Positions 32,302 through 41,245 are shown, counted from the first letter of the stretch. The stretch: 64,000 nucleotides of DNA from an uncultured Caldilineaceae bacterium (GCA_958295915.1 OY282381.1:3556722-3620721); one strand, 5' to 3'. Notes: generated from the sequence alone by a model not told the origin. Numbers and translations are program-made.

Positions 32302-32391
32302 CACACTACGAGGGCGTGCCGTGGACTCCGCTCTTTGGGTTGTGGCGGAACGACAGGTCTAACTGTACATGCTGCGGGAAAGGCTGGTATT

Positions 32392-33309
32392 GTGGTCGGA
32401 TCAGAACGGCGAATACGTTTGTCGTTTTCCACACGACGACGCCTCTTTTCCCTTGCCATGGCTTTGCCTGTAGCCATATACCTGGCTATTGTGTTTGCGT
32501 ATCCGATAGGCCAGGAGATCTACCTGAGTTTCACCGACGCGCGCTTGCTCGATCGGACCCCGCCGGCATGGGTGGGGCTTGATAACTACCGCTCATTGGC
32601 CGGCAGCGGAAAATTTTGGCTGGTGATAGGGAATACCCTTTTCTACGCTGTCGTGGCCAACGCCGCCATCATCGCTCTTGCGTTGGCGCTCGCGCTGCTG
32701 CTGAATCGGGCGTTTCGTGGCCGCAAGCTGGCGCGCGTGATCACCTCCCTGCCGTGGGCCTTCCCAGAAGTGGCCGCCGTCCTGGTCTGGAGTTGGATGT
32801 ACAACAAAGACTTCGGCGTCATGAACGTCTTCGTTCGCTGGCTGCCAGGCGTCACCGAGAACCCAAGCTGGCTCTTGGATCCCAAAATGGCCTGGTTTTC
32901 CATCGTGCTTATGACGGTTTGGAAGATTTTCCCCTTCTTCAGTCTGATTATACTAACAGCCCTGCAGTTGATCGATAAGGAACTGTACGCTGCAGCCAAG
33001 ATAGATGGGGCCGGGTCATTTCAACTGTTCCGTCATATCACGTTGCCGGGAATCGCCCCAACCTTGGGAATCATGACCCTGTTGATAACCATTTGGGGCT
33101 TCCGTCGTTTCTCCATCATCTATCTGCTGACCGGGGGTGGCCCAGGTGTGAGAACAGCTACGCTGGTGGTCTTCACATATATCACCGCCATCAGGTCATT
33201 GAATGTGGGACTCGGCGGAGCCATGGCTATCGTGGGCTTGATAATGTCGCTTGTAATCACAGTCATCTATGTGTTTGTGACCCGCCGTTTGGGTCAGGCG
33301 CAAATCTAG
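32392..33309 (+). CDS. Sugar ABC transporter permease (MalF/UgpA type)
   Basis: 305 residues from GTG 32392 (AAAGGCTGG upstream); a TTG at 32335 would give 324, and the start is uncertain. Six membrane helices (LFSLAMALPVAIYLAIVFAYPIG, TLFYAVVANAAIIALALALALLL and others). YPIGQEIYLSFTDARL and WVGLDNYRSLAGSGKFW are family landmarks; EAA loop KELYAAAKIDGAGSFQLFRHITLPGIAPT; GGGPGVRTATLVVFTY. Forms the channel with the next gene. Confidence 0.9.
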   Translation: MVGSERRIRLSFSTRRRLFSLAMALPVAIYLAIVFAYPIGQEIYLSFTDARLLDRTPPAWVGLDNYRSLAGSGKFWLVIGNTLFYAVVANAAIIALALALALLLNRAFRGRKLARVITSLPWAFPEVAAVLVWSWMYNKDFGVMNVFVRWLPGVTENPSWLLDPKMAWFSIVLMTVWKIFPFFSLIILTALQLIDKELYAAAKIDGAGSFQLFRHITLPGIAPTLGIMTLLITIWGFRRFSIIYLLTGGGPGVRTATLVVFTYITAIRSLNVGLGGAMAIVGLIMSLVITVIYVFVTRRLGQAQI

Positions 33310-33339
33310 GAAGTTGGGAACCGCAGAGGGGGGTACAGG

Positions 33340-34209
33340 ATGCGGAAGTCACCTGCGCTTGCAAGCCAGAGATGGGCACTCGTCAGGAAGCGCGCCGGAC
33401 GCATTGCGCTGTATGTCACAGTTGCTTTTGTCTGTGTGGTCATTGTCTTTCCACTCTACTGGCTGGTGATAAACGCCTTAATCCCGGGTAGAGAAGTATT
33501 CCAGTATCCGCCGGCCTTCTTTCCCCGAACCTTGCGCCTGAACGCCTACCAGGAGATCATACAGCTTCATCCCATCCTGACCTGGCTCAAGAACTCGGTT
33601 ATCGTCTCCTCGGGGACCGTGCTTTTGGCCTTGATCCTGGAGATCATGGGCGCGTATGCTTTGAGCCGGCATGGCTGGCCCGGCCGGGGTCTGTTGGCAT
33701 TAGGGCTTCTGAGCACCCAGATGATCCCATCAGCTGTCCTGGTCATCCCCATCTTTATCATCTTCCGACAGGCAAGCCTGGTCGACTCACACATTGGCCT
33801 GATCTCAGTAGACACAGCACTGACAGTGCCCGTCGGCATCTGGATTCTTAAAGGGGCTTTCGATACGGTGCCGGAAGAGATATCTGACGCAGCCCTGGCC
33901 GATGGCTGCACTGAATTGGGGGTCCTCATTCGTATGTTACTGCCCCTATCCCTGCCGTCCCTGGTTGCTGTAGCCGTGATCGCGTTCTTCACTGCCTGGG
34001 ACGAGTACGTCTTTGCCTCGGTGTTCATCATTTCACAGTCGTTACGGGTCTTCTCTGTGGGTATTTCTACCTTCATTGGAGAAATGGCCACACCGATTGA
34101 TCTGATCTTTGCCGCTGCCAGCATCTTTGTGATCGCGCCGCTCATCTTTTACGCAATTGTTGAACGCTACCTGATCTCGGGCCTCAGCGCAGGGGCCGTG
34201 AAGGGGTAG
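33340..34209 (+). CDS. Sugar ABC transporter permease (MalG/UgpE type)
   Basis: 289 residues. First helix VTVAFVCVVIVFPLYWLVINAL, then LTWLKNSVIVSSGTVLLALILEIMGAYALSR, typical of MalG-type subunits, and EAA loop EEISDAALADGCTELGVLIRMLLPLSLPSL. Ends RYLISGLSAGAVKG, the usual C-terminus that contacts the ATPase. Second permease of the cassette; no ATPase follows. Confidence 0.92.
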   Translation: MRKSPALASQRWALVRKRAGRIALYVTVAFVCVVIVFPLYWLVINALIPGREVFQYPPAFFPRTLRLNAYQEIIQLHPILTWLKNSVIVSSGTVLLALILEIMGAYALSRHGWPGRGLLALGLLSTQMIPSAVLVIPIFIIFRQASLVDSHIGLISVDTALTVPVGIWILKGAFDTVPEEISDAALADGCTELGVLIRMLLPLSLPSLVAVAVIAFFTAWDEYVFASVFIISQSLRVFSVGISTFIGEMATPIDLIFAAASIFVIAPLIFYAIVERYLISGLSAGAVKG

Positions 34210-34266
34210 TCTGGGAACGAAAGTTGTGCCTAAGTCTGACTATCTATGGCAGGAAGAATAAAGTTC

Positions 34267-36165
34267 ATGAGTGATGATAAGATGACCTATCCGGCCCCGG
34301 AATTCGAAGAACCCAAAGTGCCGGGCCAGCGCTATGAGGCTGTAGTGCCCGACACGCTGGATCTGGCCGAACGGGCAGCCTGGGCCATCAACGGGATTGG
34401 GGGAGGTATCGACCCTAATCTGGACCACCAGATGTGGTTTCACATCAACTACGCTTGCAACCCACCCTACATGCAGCATCACGGAGCAGACACCACCTGT
34501 GACGCCTTGTTGGCGCCAACCCTCCCGCTCCTGCGCACGATGAGTGGCAGCACAGAGCACGTAGACGCAGAGGTGGGGCTGATGAGGCATCTGCTGCGCG
34601 ACACCTCCCCCCAGGATGGACTGTACTACAATATCTACCAGCCAAACCGCCCCTGGCATTCAGAATATGGACATGCGGATAGGCCGCTCATCGCCGAAGA
34701 CTTTGCCGTCACGGTCGCCCAAGCCCATCTGCTGGAGGCCATGTTGTTCTGGCGAGAGCTGAGCGGCGACCCGGCCTGGGAGAAACGCATTCGGGCGATG
34801 GTGGATGGGTTGATCCAGATCGCGATCTACAAGGATGAATATGCCTACTACCCGGACGGAGGGTTTGCCGAAGTGTGCGGCTACCCGCGCTCGGGCTGGC
34901 GGCATACCGCTGAACCGCAGGATGACTACGACAATGCTGAAGGCTCAGTGACCAGCTATTATGGCGACATCATACGCGTGCTGCCGCTCTGGTATCTGGA
35001 AAGCGGTGATGAACGGGCTTTGGATCTGGCCGGCCGGCTGGCGCGCTTCTGCATGCAGCCCAGGTTCTGGGGTGGAAATCCAGAGCCGGTAATGGTTGCC
35101 GGGAATGAGCTGGGACATTTCAACTTCCATGCCCACAACCGCCTCCTGATCCTCGCCGGCATGTTGGAGTACGCGCATGTGGCCAACGACGCGCGGGTGC
35201 TGGAGTTTGTGCAGCGGGGCTACGAGTTCGCGCTGACCCTGGGTATAGCGAAGCTGGGCTGGATCACGGCCCCCTTCTGGGGCGGCAATGAAGGTCTGAA
35301 TGAAGCTTGCACCTTCTGTGACCTCCTCAGGCTCGGCATCCGTCTGAGTGATGCAGGGGTGGGGGACTACTGGGACGTGGTGGATGCGGTCGTGCGCAAC
35401 CACCTGGCCGAGCAACAGCTCTTGGACGCCGATATTCTGCGGAAGGTAGTGGAAGCCAGCCCGCCCAGAGGGAATGCGGTCCTCCCGCGCAAGGAGAATG
35501 AACAAGGAGAATGCGACGAAAACGTGATCCAGCGCACCCTGGGCATGTTCGGCTCATGCGCCACCCCGGTCGGAGTGCCCCGTCCATGGGTCATGCAGTG
35601 TTGCAGCGGGAATGCCCCCAAAGCGCTGTACTACGCTTGGGATGGCGCCGTGCGCCACGACCAGGGGACAGTGACGGTCAACCTGTTGCTCAACCGCGCT
35701 TCGGCCTGGGTGGATGTAGATAGCTTCTTGCCCTATCAGGGCAAGGTGTCGATCCACGTCAAAGATGCCCACCGGGTAGCGGTTCGCCTGGCCTCGTGGA
35801 TGCCCAGACGCGCATTGGAAACCCGCGTCAATGAGACAGCGCGGGAGGGAGTACAGCTTGGCGGCTACCTGGTGTTCGACGATCTCAAGCCAGGAGATAC
35901 AATTACGCTGGACTTCCCGATGGTAGAATCCAGAACGACCTACACAGCCAACGCCCACCGTCCAGGCAGCAGCAGAAGTAAGGTACGGGAGACAAAGTAT
36001 ACTTGCGCCTTCCGGGGTAGCACAATGGTAGACATCTCACCGCGAGATAACGACCCGACCACCTACCCCTTCTATCTGCGAGACCACATGCGACAGGCGC
36101 CGAATACGGCCCCAATGAGGACCGTGACCCGCTTCGTGCCCGAGCGCGCTATCGTGAGTTGGTAG
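34267..36165 (+). CDS. GH127-like (beta-L-arabinofuranosidase-type) glycoside hydrolase
   Basis: 632 residues from ATG 34267, chosen for AGGAAG upstream; ATG 34246 is in frame. Predicted alpha/alpha-barrel with a C-terminal beta domain. The zinc/cysteine site of GH127, where a cysteine is the nucleophile, is recognisable: E346-x-C348 in NEACTF and adjacent C445-C446 in QCCSGN. Helical landmarks such as DGLYYNIYQPNRPWHSEYG and LIAEDFAVTVAQAHLLEAMLFWRE fit. No signal peptide, so it acts inside the cell on an imported glycoside. It follows the sugar permeases by 57 bases. Substrate is probably an arabinofuranoside or similar, inferred from the family. Confidence 0.75.
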   Translation: MSDDKMTYPAPEFEEPKVPGQRYEAVVPDTLDLAERAAWAINGIGGGIDPNLDHQMWFHINYACNPPYMQHHGADTTCDALLAPTLPLLRTMSGSTEHVDAEVGLMRHLLRDTSPQDGLYYNIYQPNRPWHSEYGHADRPLIAEDFAVTVAQAHLLEAMLFWRELSGDPAWEKRIRAMVDGLIQIAIYKDEYAYYPDGGFAEVCGYPRSGWRHTAEPQDDYDNAEGSVTSYYGDIIRVLPLWYLESGDERALDLAGRLARFCMQPRFWGGNPEPVMVAGNELGHFNFHAHNRLLILAGMLEYAHVANDARVLEFVQRGYEFALTLGIAKLGWITAPFWGGNEGLNEACTFCDLLRLGIRLSDAGVGDYWDVVDAVVRNHLAEQQLLDADILRKVVEASPPRGNAVLPRKENEQGECDENVIQRTLGMFGSCATPVGVPRPWVMQCCSGNAPKALYYAWDGAVRHDQGTVTVNLLLNRASAWVDVDSFLPYQGKVSIHVKDAHRVAVRLASWMPRRALETRVNETAREGVQLGGYLVFDDLKPGDTITLDFPMVESRTTYTANAHRPGSSRSKVRETKYTCAFRGSTMVDISPRDNDPTTYPFYLRDHMRQAPNTAPMRTVTRFVPERAIVSW

Positions 36166-36171
36166 GATGAA

Positions 36172-36275
36172 TGCAACGCAAAGACGCAAACGCCGCAGGG
36201 TCGCCAGGAAATCCCTGGTTTTCCTTGCGGCTCCGTGTCCTGGCGACCCTGCGTTCCTTTTCAAGTAGTTTCAGT
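36172..36275. repeat. Foldback repeat, family A
   Basis: About 104 bases: arm AACGCAAAGACGCAAACGCC, centre GGAAATCCCTGGTTTTCC, return arm TGTCCTGGCGACCCTGCG. The same structure as 41340-41445. It lies between the convergent hydrolase and ribokinase genes. Confidence 0.75.
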
Positions 36276-36283
36276 AGAAATTC

Positions 36284-37186
36284 TCACGCCAAGGCTGAGG
36301 CAGCGGACAAATTATTGTCGAGTTCCTCATGGAACGGTATCGACACGGCTGCGCCGGGCCTCGTCACACAGATCGCAGCCGCCTTGGCCGCCCGGCCTAG
36401 GGCCGTCTCCGCCGATTGACCGGCCACCAACCCTGCCAGAAAGTAGCCGATGAATGTGTCTCCGGCAGCTGTGGTGTCCACAGCCTCGACCGCTTCCGCC
36501 TCTGTGATGATGCGCTCCGCGCCGTTGACATAGAGGGAGCCATCACCGCCGAGGGTGAGCAGGAGCGCCGCCTGGGGAAAGCGGCTATGCAGCGCCTCCA
36601 AAATGGCTGCCGGGGTCTCTGCGCCGGCCAGAGCCGCCCCCTCCGTGCGGTTGACCACAAACAAGGAGACGCCATCCAGCGGATAGTCGTGCACGTCTGG
36701 AGTCATGGGCGCCGGGTTGAAGGCAACAGAGAGCCCTCGCCCGGCCGCAGCCTGTAGAATGTCCGGCATGGCGCTGATTTCATTTTGCAGCAGCAGCCAA
36801 TCCCCCGACCCAAACTGTGCCAGCACGCGTCGGACATCAGCGGCGGTGATCATCAGATTGGCCCCGCCGTACAGCAGAATCGCATTCTCGCCGCCGCGAT
36901 CCACCTGAATGATGGCATGCCCTGTGGGCGCATCGTCCACCAGTACATGCTCCACGTTCACCCCTTCCGCGGCCAATTGCTCCCGCAGCCAGATGCCTTC
37001 CGCGCCGACCCGCCCAGCGTGGAACACCGGCGCGCCGGCGCGGGCCAGGGCAACCGACTGATTCGCCCCCTTGCCTCCCTGAAACCGACGATAGGCTGCG
37101 CTTGCCAGCGTCTCCCCCGGACGCACGAAGCGCTCCACCTGATAGACGTGATCGATGTTGAGAGAGCCGAAAACGAGAATAGACAT
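36284..37186 (-). CDS. rbsK: Ribokinase-like PfkB-family sugar kinase
   Basis: 300 residues from ATG 37186. Phosphorylates a pentose such as ribose using ATP in the cytoplasm. N-terminal VFGSLNIDHVYQVERFVRPGETL, the substrate-binding GGKGANQSVALARAGA, AFNPAPM, FVVNRTEGAAL, LTLGGDGSLY, and the anion hole/catalytic DTTAAGDTFIGYF with its conserved aspartate. No ribosome-binding site; TACAAT ends 7 bases before the ATG, suggesting a leaderless message. Ribokinase is the closest call, but another sugar kinase of the family is possible. Confidence 0.87.
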   Translation of the reverse strand: MSILVFGSLNIDHVYQVERFVRPGETLASAAYRRFQGGKGANQSVALARAGAPVFHAGRVGAEGIWLREQLAAEGVNVEHVLVDDAPTGHAIIQVDRGGENAILLYGGANLMITAADVRRVLAQFGSGDWLLLQNEISAMPDILQAAAGRGLSVAFNPAPMTPDVHDYPLDGVSLFVVNRTEGAALAGAETPAAILEALHSRFPQAALLLTLGGDGSLYVNGAERIITEAEAVEAVDTTAAGDTFIGYFLAGLVAGQSAETALGRAAKAAAICVTRPGAAVSIPFHEELDNNLSAASALA

Positions 37187-37193
37187 AGTTGTG

Positions 37194-37199
37194 ATTGTA
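37194..37199 (-). promoter_or_regulatory. Possible leaderless -10 box of the kinase gene
   Basis: TACAAT on the minus strand, followed by 7 bases and the ATG at 37186. No clear -35 box. The same arrangement is seen at 18186-18198. Confidence 0.35.
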
Positions 37200-37216
37200 C
37201 CATTGAAAGCTGGAAC

Positions 37217-37239
37217 GCGCCTCTGCTCGAAAGAGGCGC
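37217..37239. repeat. Family B palindrome
   Basis: GCGCCTCT-GCTCGAA-AGAGGCGC. Divergent intergenic region between the kinase and the adenine deaminase remnant. Confidence 0.75.
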
Positions 37240-37278
37240 GTATCGAGAGCCAAAAGAATCCCCCATCTCCGCCTCCTG

Positions 37279-37287
37279 TGCTATAAT
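37279..37287 (+). promoter_or_regulatory. Extended -10 promoter of the adenine deaminase remnant
   Basis: TGC-TATAAT, with a consensus -10 at 37282-37287. No convincing -35. The start codon GTG lies at 37326 with AAGGAG in between. Confidence 0.5.
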
Positions 37288-37325
37288 GCCCGCAAGCCTT
37301 GCCGCCATCACCCCAAGGAGTGACT

Positions 37326-37682
37326 GTGCTCACCCCTGAACCGCTCGCCGTCGCTCGCCGCGAACAGCCCGCTGATCTGTTGCTGCGCAACAGACGCCTG
37401 ATCAACGTTCTCTCCGGCGAAATCGAAGCGCTGTTGGACGCGGCCCACGAGCTCGGCTCTCCCCTTCACGACCCGTTCATGGCGATGAGTTTCATGGCTC
37501 CGAAAGTGATCCCAAAGCTGAAGTTGACGGATCAGGGGCTGGTGGATGTGGAAGCGTTTACGTTTGTGGATCTTTTGCTACGCCATACGTGTAGGGACAG
37601 GCCTTTGCGGTATGAGCGCCCTTCAGATGTTGAACTGGCGGGAATGCCGAAATGCCTGGCCACTGATTCGAGTGAGGCATAA
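37326..37682 (+). pseudogene. ade: Adenine deaminase with catalytic middle deleted
   Basis: 118 residues from GTG 37326 (AAGGAG 6 bases upstream). Residues 1-33, with REQPADLLLRNRRLINVLSG, are the N-terminus of adenine deaminase. From about residue 35 the frame continues with DAAHELGSPLHDPFMAMSF and APKVIPKLKLTDQGLVDV, which is the enzyme's C-terminus. Full enzymes have roughly 550-600 residues, so about 450, including all metal ligands, are missing while frame, start and promoter remain. The last 30 residues look unrelated. No deaminase activity is expected. It sits 3 bases before an aminotransferase gene and so still provides the leader for it. Confidence 0.7.
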
Positions 37683-37685
37683 CCG

Positions 37686-38879
37686 ATGTTCGAAACGATC
37701 AACCCCGCCCCGGCCGATGCGATTCTGGGGCTGTCGGAAGCATTTCAGAAGGACCCGAACCCGCAGAAGATCAATTTGGGTGTGGGCGTCTACAAAGATG
37801 AGAATGGACAGACGCCGGTCCTGGCCTCCGTGAAGGAAGCGGAGCAGCGGCTGCTGCAGACGGAGGCGACAAAAAGCTACCTGCCTATCGATGGCTTGGA
37901 GACGTACGCGGCTCTTTGCCAGCAGATCGTTTTCGGCGCCAAGCATGCCATCCTCACCGACGGGCGGGCGGCCACAGTGCAGACGCCCGGCGGTACTGGC
38001 GCGCTGCGCGTGGCCGCAGACTTTGTGCGGCGGATCTTCCCCCAAGCTACGGTCTGGTTGAGCGACCCGACCTGGCCGAATCATCCCAATGTGTTCGGCG
38101 CCGCCGGCCTGCAGGTGGCCTCCTATCCGTACTTCGATGCCGCCGCCAGCGCTGTGGACTTCGACCGCATGATGGCCGCGCTGGAGGCCATCCCCGCCGG
38201 GGATGTGCTGCTGCTCCACGGTTGCTGCCACAACCCCACCGGGGCCGATCTCTCGCCGGCACAGTGGCAGACAGTCGCTTCCCTCTGCGCCGAGCGCGGC
38301 ATTTTGCCCCTGCTGGATTTCGCCTACCAGGGCTTCGGCGACGGCCTGAAAGAGGACGCGGTCGGTGTGGGGATCGTTGCCAATCATAGCCGGGAGTTTC
38401 TGGTGGCCAGCTCCTATTCGAAGAATTTCGGCCTGTATAACGAACGAGCGGGCGCGCTGACGCTTGTGGCCGCCGACGCAGATGCGGCTGACGCAGCCCG
38501 CAGCCATCTGAAGATCTGCATTCGCACGAACTACTCGAATCCGCCGGCCCATGGGGGCCAGATTGTGGCGACGATCTTAGGGGATGCAGACCTGCGCCGC
38601 CGCTGGGAAGCGGAACTGGCGACAATGCGCAACCGCATCAACGATATGCGCCATCTGTTCGTCGAAACACTGAACGAGCAGGAGGTGACGCGCGACGTCT
38701 CGTTCATCGCCCGTCAGCGGGGAATGTTCAGCTACAGCGGCCTGACGCCGGCCCAAGTACAGGCCCTGCGCGCGCGACACTCAGTGTATATCGTCGGCTC
38801 CGGGCGCATCAACGTCGCGGGGATGACAACAGCCAATATGGACTATCTATGCACTGCCATTGCTGACGTTTTGCAGTGA
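37686..38879 (+). CDS. Aromatic/aspartate aminotransferase (AspC/TyrB type)
   Basis: 397 residues. Pyridoxal-phosphate enzyme of class I, subgroup Ib. MFETINPAPADAILGLSEAFQKDP and KINLGVGVYKDENGQTPVL are the classic N-terminus. PGGTGALRVAADFV, WLSDPTWPNHPNVF, CCHNPTGADLSPAQW, LDFAYQGFGDGL, and the cofactor lysine K246 in SYSKNFGLYNERAG; the substrate arginine is in GSGRINVAG. Length is normal. Possibly transcribed with the adenine deaminase remnant before it. Confidence 0.92.
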   Translation: MFETINPAPADAILGLSEAFQKDPNPQKINLGVGVYKDENGQTPVLASVKEAEQRLLQTEATKSYLPIDGLETYAALCQQIVFGAKHAILTDGRAATVQTPGGTGALRVAADFVRRIFPQATVWLSDPTWPNHPNVFGAAGLQVASYPYFDAAASAVDFDRMMAALEAIPAGDVLLLHGCCHNPTGADLSPAQWQTVASLCAERGILPLLDFAYQGFGDGLKEDAVGVGIVANHSREFLVASSYSKNFGLYNERAGALTLVAADADAADAARSHLKICIRTNYSNPPAHGGQIVATILGDADLRRRWEAELATMRNRINDMRHLFVETLNEQEVTRDVSFIARQRGMFSYSGLTPAQVQALRARHSVYIVGSGRINVAGMTTANMDYLCTAIADVLQ

Positions 38880-38929
38880 CGTCAAGCAGCTCTAATCGAA
38901 AGTATATCACGCCAGACAGGTGATCGCTG

Positions 38930-40099
38930 ATGAAATCCCTCTCTCAACTGCTCGAGTCGGTGCCGGGCAGTGTGACAACGCTGATGATGCAGAAAGGCCG
39001 TGAACTGGCCGCCCAGGGCCTGGATGTGATCAACCTGGCCGGAGGTGAGCCAGATTTCGACACGCCTGCGCACATCCAACAGGCGGCGTTCGACGCTATC
39101 GCCGCCGGCGACACCCACTACCCGCCCGCCTTCGGTAAAGCGGAACTGCTGCAGGCGATCTGCGCCAAATTGGAACGGGAAAACAACGTGCAGGCGCTGC
39201 CGGAGCAGCTGCTGGTCACCCCCGGCGGCAAGTGGGCGATTTATGTTGCTTTGGCGTCGATACTTAATCCCGGCGACGAAGTGATGATCCTCGACCCGGC
39301 CTGGGTGAGCTACGCGCCGATGGCGCGGCTGAACCAGGGCATACCAGTGCACGTGCCCCTGCCGGCGGCAGACAACTTCCGCGTCCGCGCCGCGCAGTTA
39401 GAGGCGTATGTCAGCGAAAAGACAAAGCTGCTCATGATCTGCTCGCCCAACAACCCAACCGGTCGGGTGTTGAGCCAGGACGAACTCGATGCCATCGCCG
39501 ACGTGGCCCAACAGCACGATCTGTACGTCCTCAGTGACGAAATCTACGAGCATATCCTCTATGATGGCGCGCGCCATCGCTCCATCGCCAGCATGCCGGG
39601 GATGGCCGAGCGCACAATCCTTATCAACGGCTTCAGCAAGAACTACGCCATGACCGGCTGGCGCCTGGCCTGGCTGGCTGCCCCGTTGCCGGTTGCCAGG
39701 TTGGCCCGCGCCTATCAGACCCAGAGCGTCACCTCCGCCGCCAGCTTTGCCATGGCGGCGGGCGCCGTCGCCTTGAACGGTCCCCAGGACTGCGTGCAAG
39801 AGATGGTGGCCGCGTATGCTCGACGCCGCAACTTTCTTCTGGACGCATTGGCGGAGATCCCCGGCATCAGAAGCAGTCCCATCGAAGGCGCCTTTTATCT
39901 CTTCGTCCAATTCACCCAGACCGACAAGAAGAGCCTGGAAATCTCGCAGATCCTGCTGGAAGACGGGCTGATCGCCACCACGCCGGGCATCGCCTTCGGA
40001 GAAGCGGGCGAAGGCTACGTGCGCCTCAGCTTTGCCACGGGGATGTCCGATCTGGAGAAGACCGTCGAGCGATTGGCCCGCATCGCGCCAGGTTTGTGA
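38930..40099 (+). CDS. Class I aminotransferase (AspB-like aspartate aminotransferase)
   Basis: 389 residues, AGGTGAT upstream. Pyridoxal-phosphate aminotransferase of subgroup I-gamma type: INLAGGEPDFDTPAHIQQAAFDAI, THYPPAFGKAELLQAI, LLVTPGGKWAIYVAL, CSPNNPTGRVLSQDEL, YVLSDEIYEHILYDG, cofactor lysine K237 in NGFSKNYAMTGWRLAW. The arginine for the substrate carboxylate lies in EGYVRLSFATG. Probably acts on aspartate or a related amino acid; exact substrate uncertain. A permease gene begins 9 bases after its stop. Confidence 0.92.
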   Translation: MKSLSQLLESVPGSVTTLMMQKGRELAAQGLDVINLAGGEPDFDTPAHIQQAAFDAIAAGDTHYPPAFGKAELLQAICAKLERENNVQALPEQLLVTPGGKWAIYVALASILNPGDEVMILDPAWVSYAPMARLNQGIPVHVPLPAADNFRVRAAQLEAYVSEKTKLLMICSPNNPTGRVLSQDELDAIADVAQQHDLYVLSDEIYEHILYDGARHRSIASMPGMAERTILINGFSKNYAMTGWRLAWLAAPLPVARLARAYQTQSVTSAASFAMAAGAVALNGPQDCVQEMVAAYARRRNFLLDALAEIPGIRSSPIEGAFYLFVQFTQTDKKSLEISQILLEDGLIATTPGIAFGEAGEGYVRLSFATGMSDLEKTVERLARIAPGL

Positions 40100-40108
40100 G
40101 GCCCCTTT

Positions 40109-40969
40109 ATGGATATCACGCTTCTCCAGTATCTTCTTGCCATTCTCGCCGGCATCGTCGCCGGCATCATCAACACACTGGCCGGCAGTGGTTCAGCGGT
40201 GACTCTGCCGATGCTCGTCGTTCTGGGCTTGGATCCCAGTGTCGCCAACGCTACCAATCGGATCGGCGTGATTGTGCAGAATCTGGTTGGGATCGCTACC
40301 TTTGTCCGCAGCGGACAGATGGACTTGCGAGGTGGAGAGGCGGGACAGCGCCCACCGAGTAGGAGCGCTCCCGGACGCCCACTGGACGCCCAGTCCCTGC
40401 GATTCGGTCTCTGGCTGACGGCCGCGAGCATGCCAGGCGCGCTGATCGGCGCGTATGTGGCGACGCTCCTGGACAAGAACGCCATGAATCTCGCCATCGG
40501 CGGGATGTTGGTGATCGTCCTCATTATGATCTTCCTCAACCCGCAGAAATGGCTGCGGGAACAATCAGATGTGCGCGCCGAACGCCCCAGGCTGCCTGTG
40601 CTGGCGCTGTTCTTCGCTATCGGCATCTATGGCGGCTTCATCCAGGCGGGGGTGGGCGTCTTTCTGCTGACAGCGATGGTTTTGGGCGTGGGCTATTCGC
40701 TTGTCCACGCCAACGCGATCAAGCTGCTGATTGTGCTGGCCTTGAACATTGTGGCCTTTGCCGTCTTCATCTTTTCGCCGCTGGAAGTCGATTGGGGCAT
40801 CGGCGCGCTGATGGCTGTAGGCCAGAGCATAGGCGCCTGGGCCGCGGTGCGCTTTGCCGTGACCGTGAAAGACGCCAACCGCTGGGTGCGTTATCTTCTG
40901 ATCGTTGTCGTAATCTACTCGATTCTGCGCTTCTTCGGTCTGCTGGATCTGATCTCCGGCCTGTTCTGA
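40109..40969 (+). CDS. TauE/SafE (TSUP, DUF81) family membrane transporter
   Basis: 286 residues, about eight membrane helices. Starts LLQYLLAILAGIVAGIINTLAGSGSAVTLPMLVVLGLDPSVANATNRIGV, the canonical first TSUP repeat with the GxGxxxTLP-like turn. The second repeat is FFAIGIYGGFIQAGVGVFLLTAMVLGVGYSLVHANAIKLLIVLALNIVA. Members move sulfite, sulfoacetate or other organic anions. A hydrophilic stretch at about 75-95 (GGEAGQRPPSRSAPGRPLDA) is unusual and may be repeat-derived. It follows the aminotransferase closely, so may share its transcript. Confidence 0.88.
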   Translation: MDITLLQYLLAILAGIVAGIINTLAGSGSAVTLPMLVVLGLDPSVANATNRIGVIVQNLVGIATFVRSGQMDLRGGEAGQRPPSRSAPGRPLDAQSLRFGLWLTAASMPGALIGAYVATLLDKNAMNLAIGGMLVIVLIMIFLNPQKWLREQSDVRAERPRLPVLALFFAIGIYGGFIQAGVGVFLLTAMVLGVGYSLVHANAIKLLIVLALNIVAFAVFIFSPLEVDWGIGALMAVGQSIGAWAAVRFAVTVKDANRWVRYLLIVVVIYSILRFFGLLDLISGLF

Positions 40970-41218
40970 TCAGAAGTAGAGAGAGGGTAGAAGTGAGGAG
41001 TGAGAGGCTGTTTCTCTCCCCTCCCGCTGGTGATGCTGGGTAGCGCAGTCGAAGAACCAACCAATAAACGGCGTCTGCTCCGGCGCCGGGTCCCCCGCCT
41101 TTGCGAACCGCAAGGCATTTATGAATTCGGCCATCTCCTTGGAATCAATAGGGTCAGGACAGTCAAGCTCCTTATGAATCCTAAGATCTATTGGTTGCCT
41201 CCAAGAATCAGAGCGCAT
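40970..41218 (-). CDS. Small hypothetical protein (82 aa)
   Basis: ATG 41218 with AAAGGA about 10 bases upstream and a promoter at 41246-41274. The first 60 residues look protein-like (DLRIHKELDCPDPIDSKEMAEFINALRFAKAGD and FIGWFFDC). The C-terminal HSSLLPSLYF and the stop are encoded by a family I repeat. No family is recognised. Confidence 0.45.
   Translation of the reverse strand: MRSDSWRQPIDLRIHKELDCPDPIDSKEMAEFINALRFAKAGDPAPEQTPFIGWFFDCATQHHQREGRETASHSSLLPSLYF
40972..41030. repeat. Dispersed repeat, family I
   Basis: CAGAAGTAGAGAGAGGGTAG and AAGTGAGGAGTGAGAG, then TTTCTCTCCCCTCCC. Matches the reverse complement of 45251-45285 (CAGAAGTAGCGAGAGGGTAG). Lies in the convergent end of the TSUP gene and the small ORF. 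Confidence 0.6.
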
Positions 41219-41245
41219 ATGTCCATTTTCCTTTCTTTGGAAATG

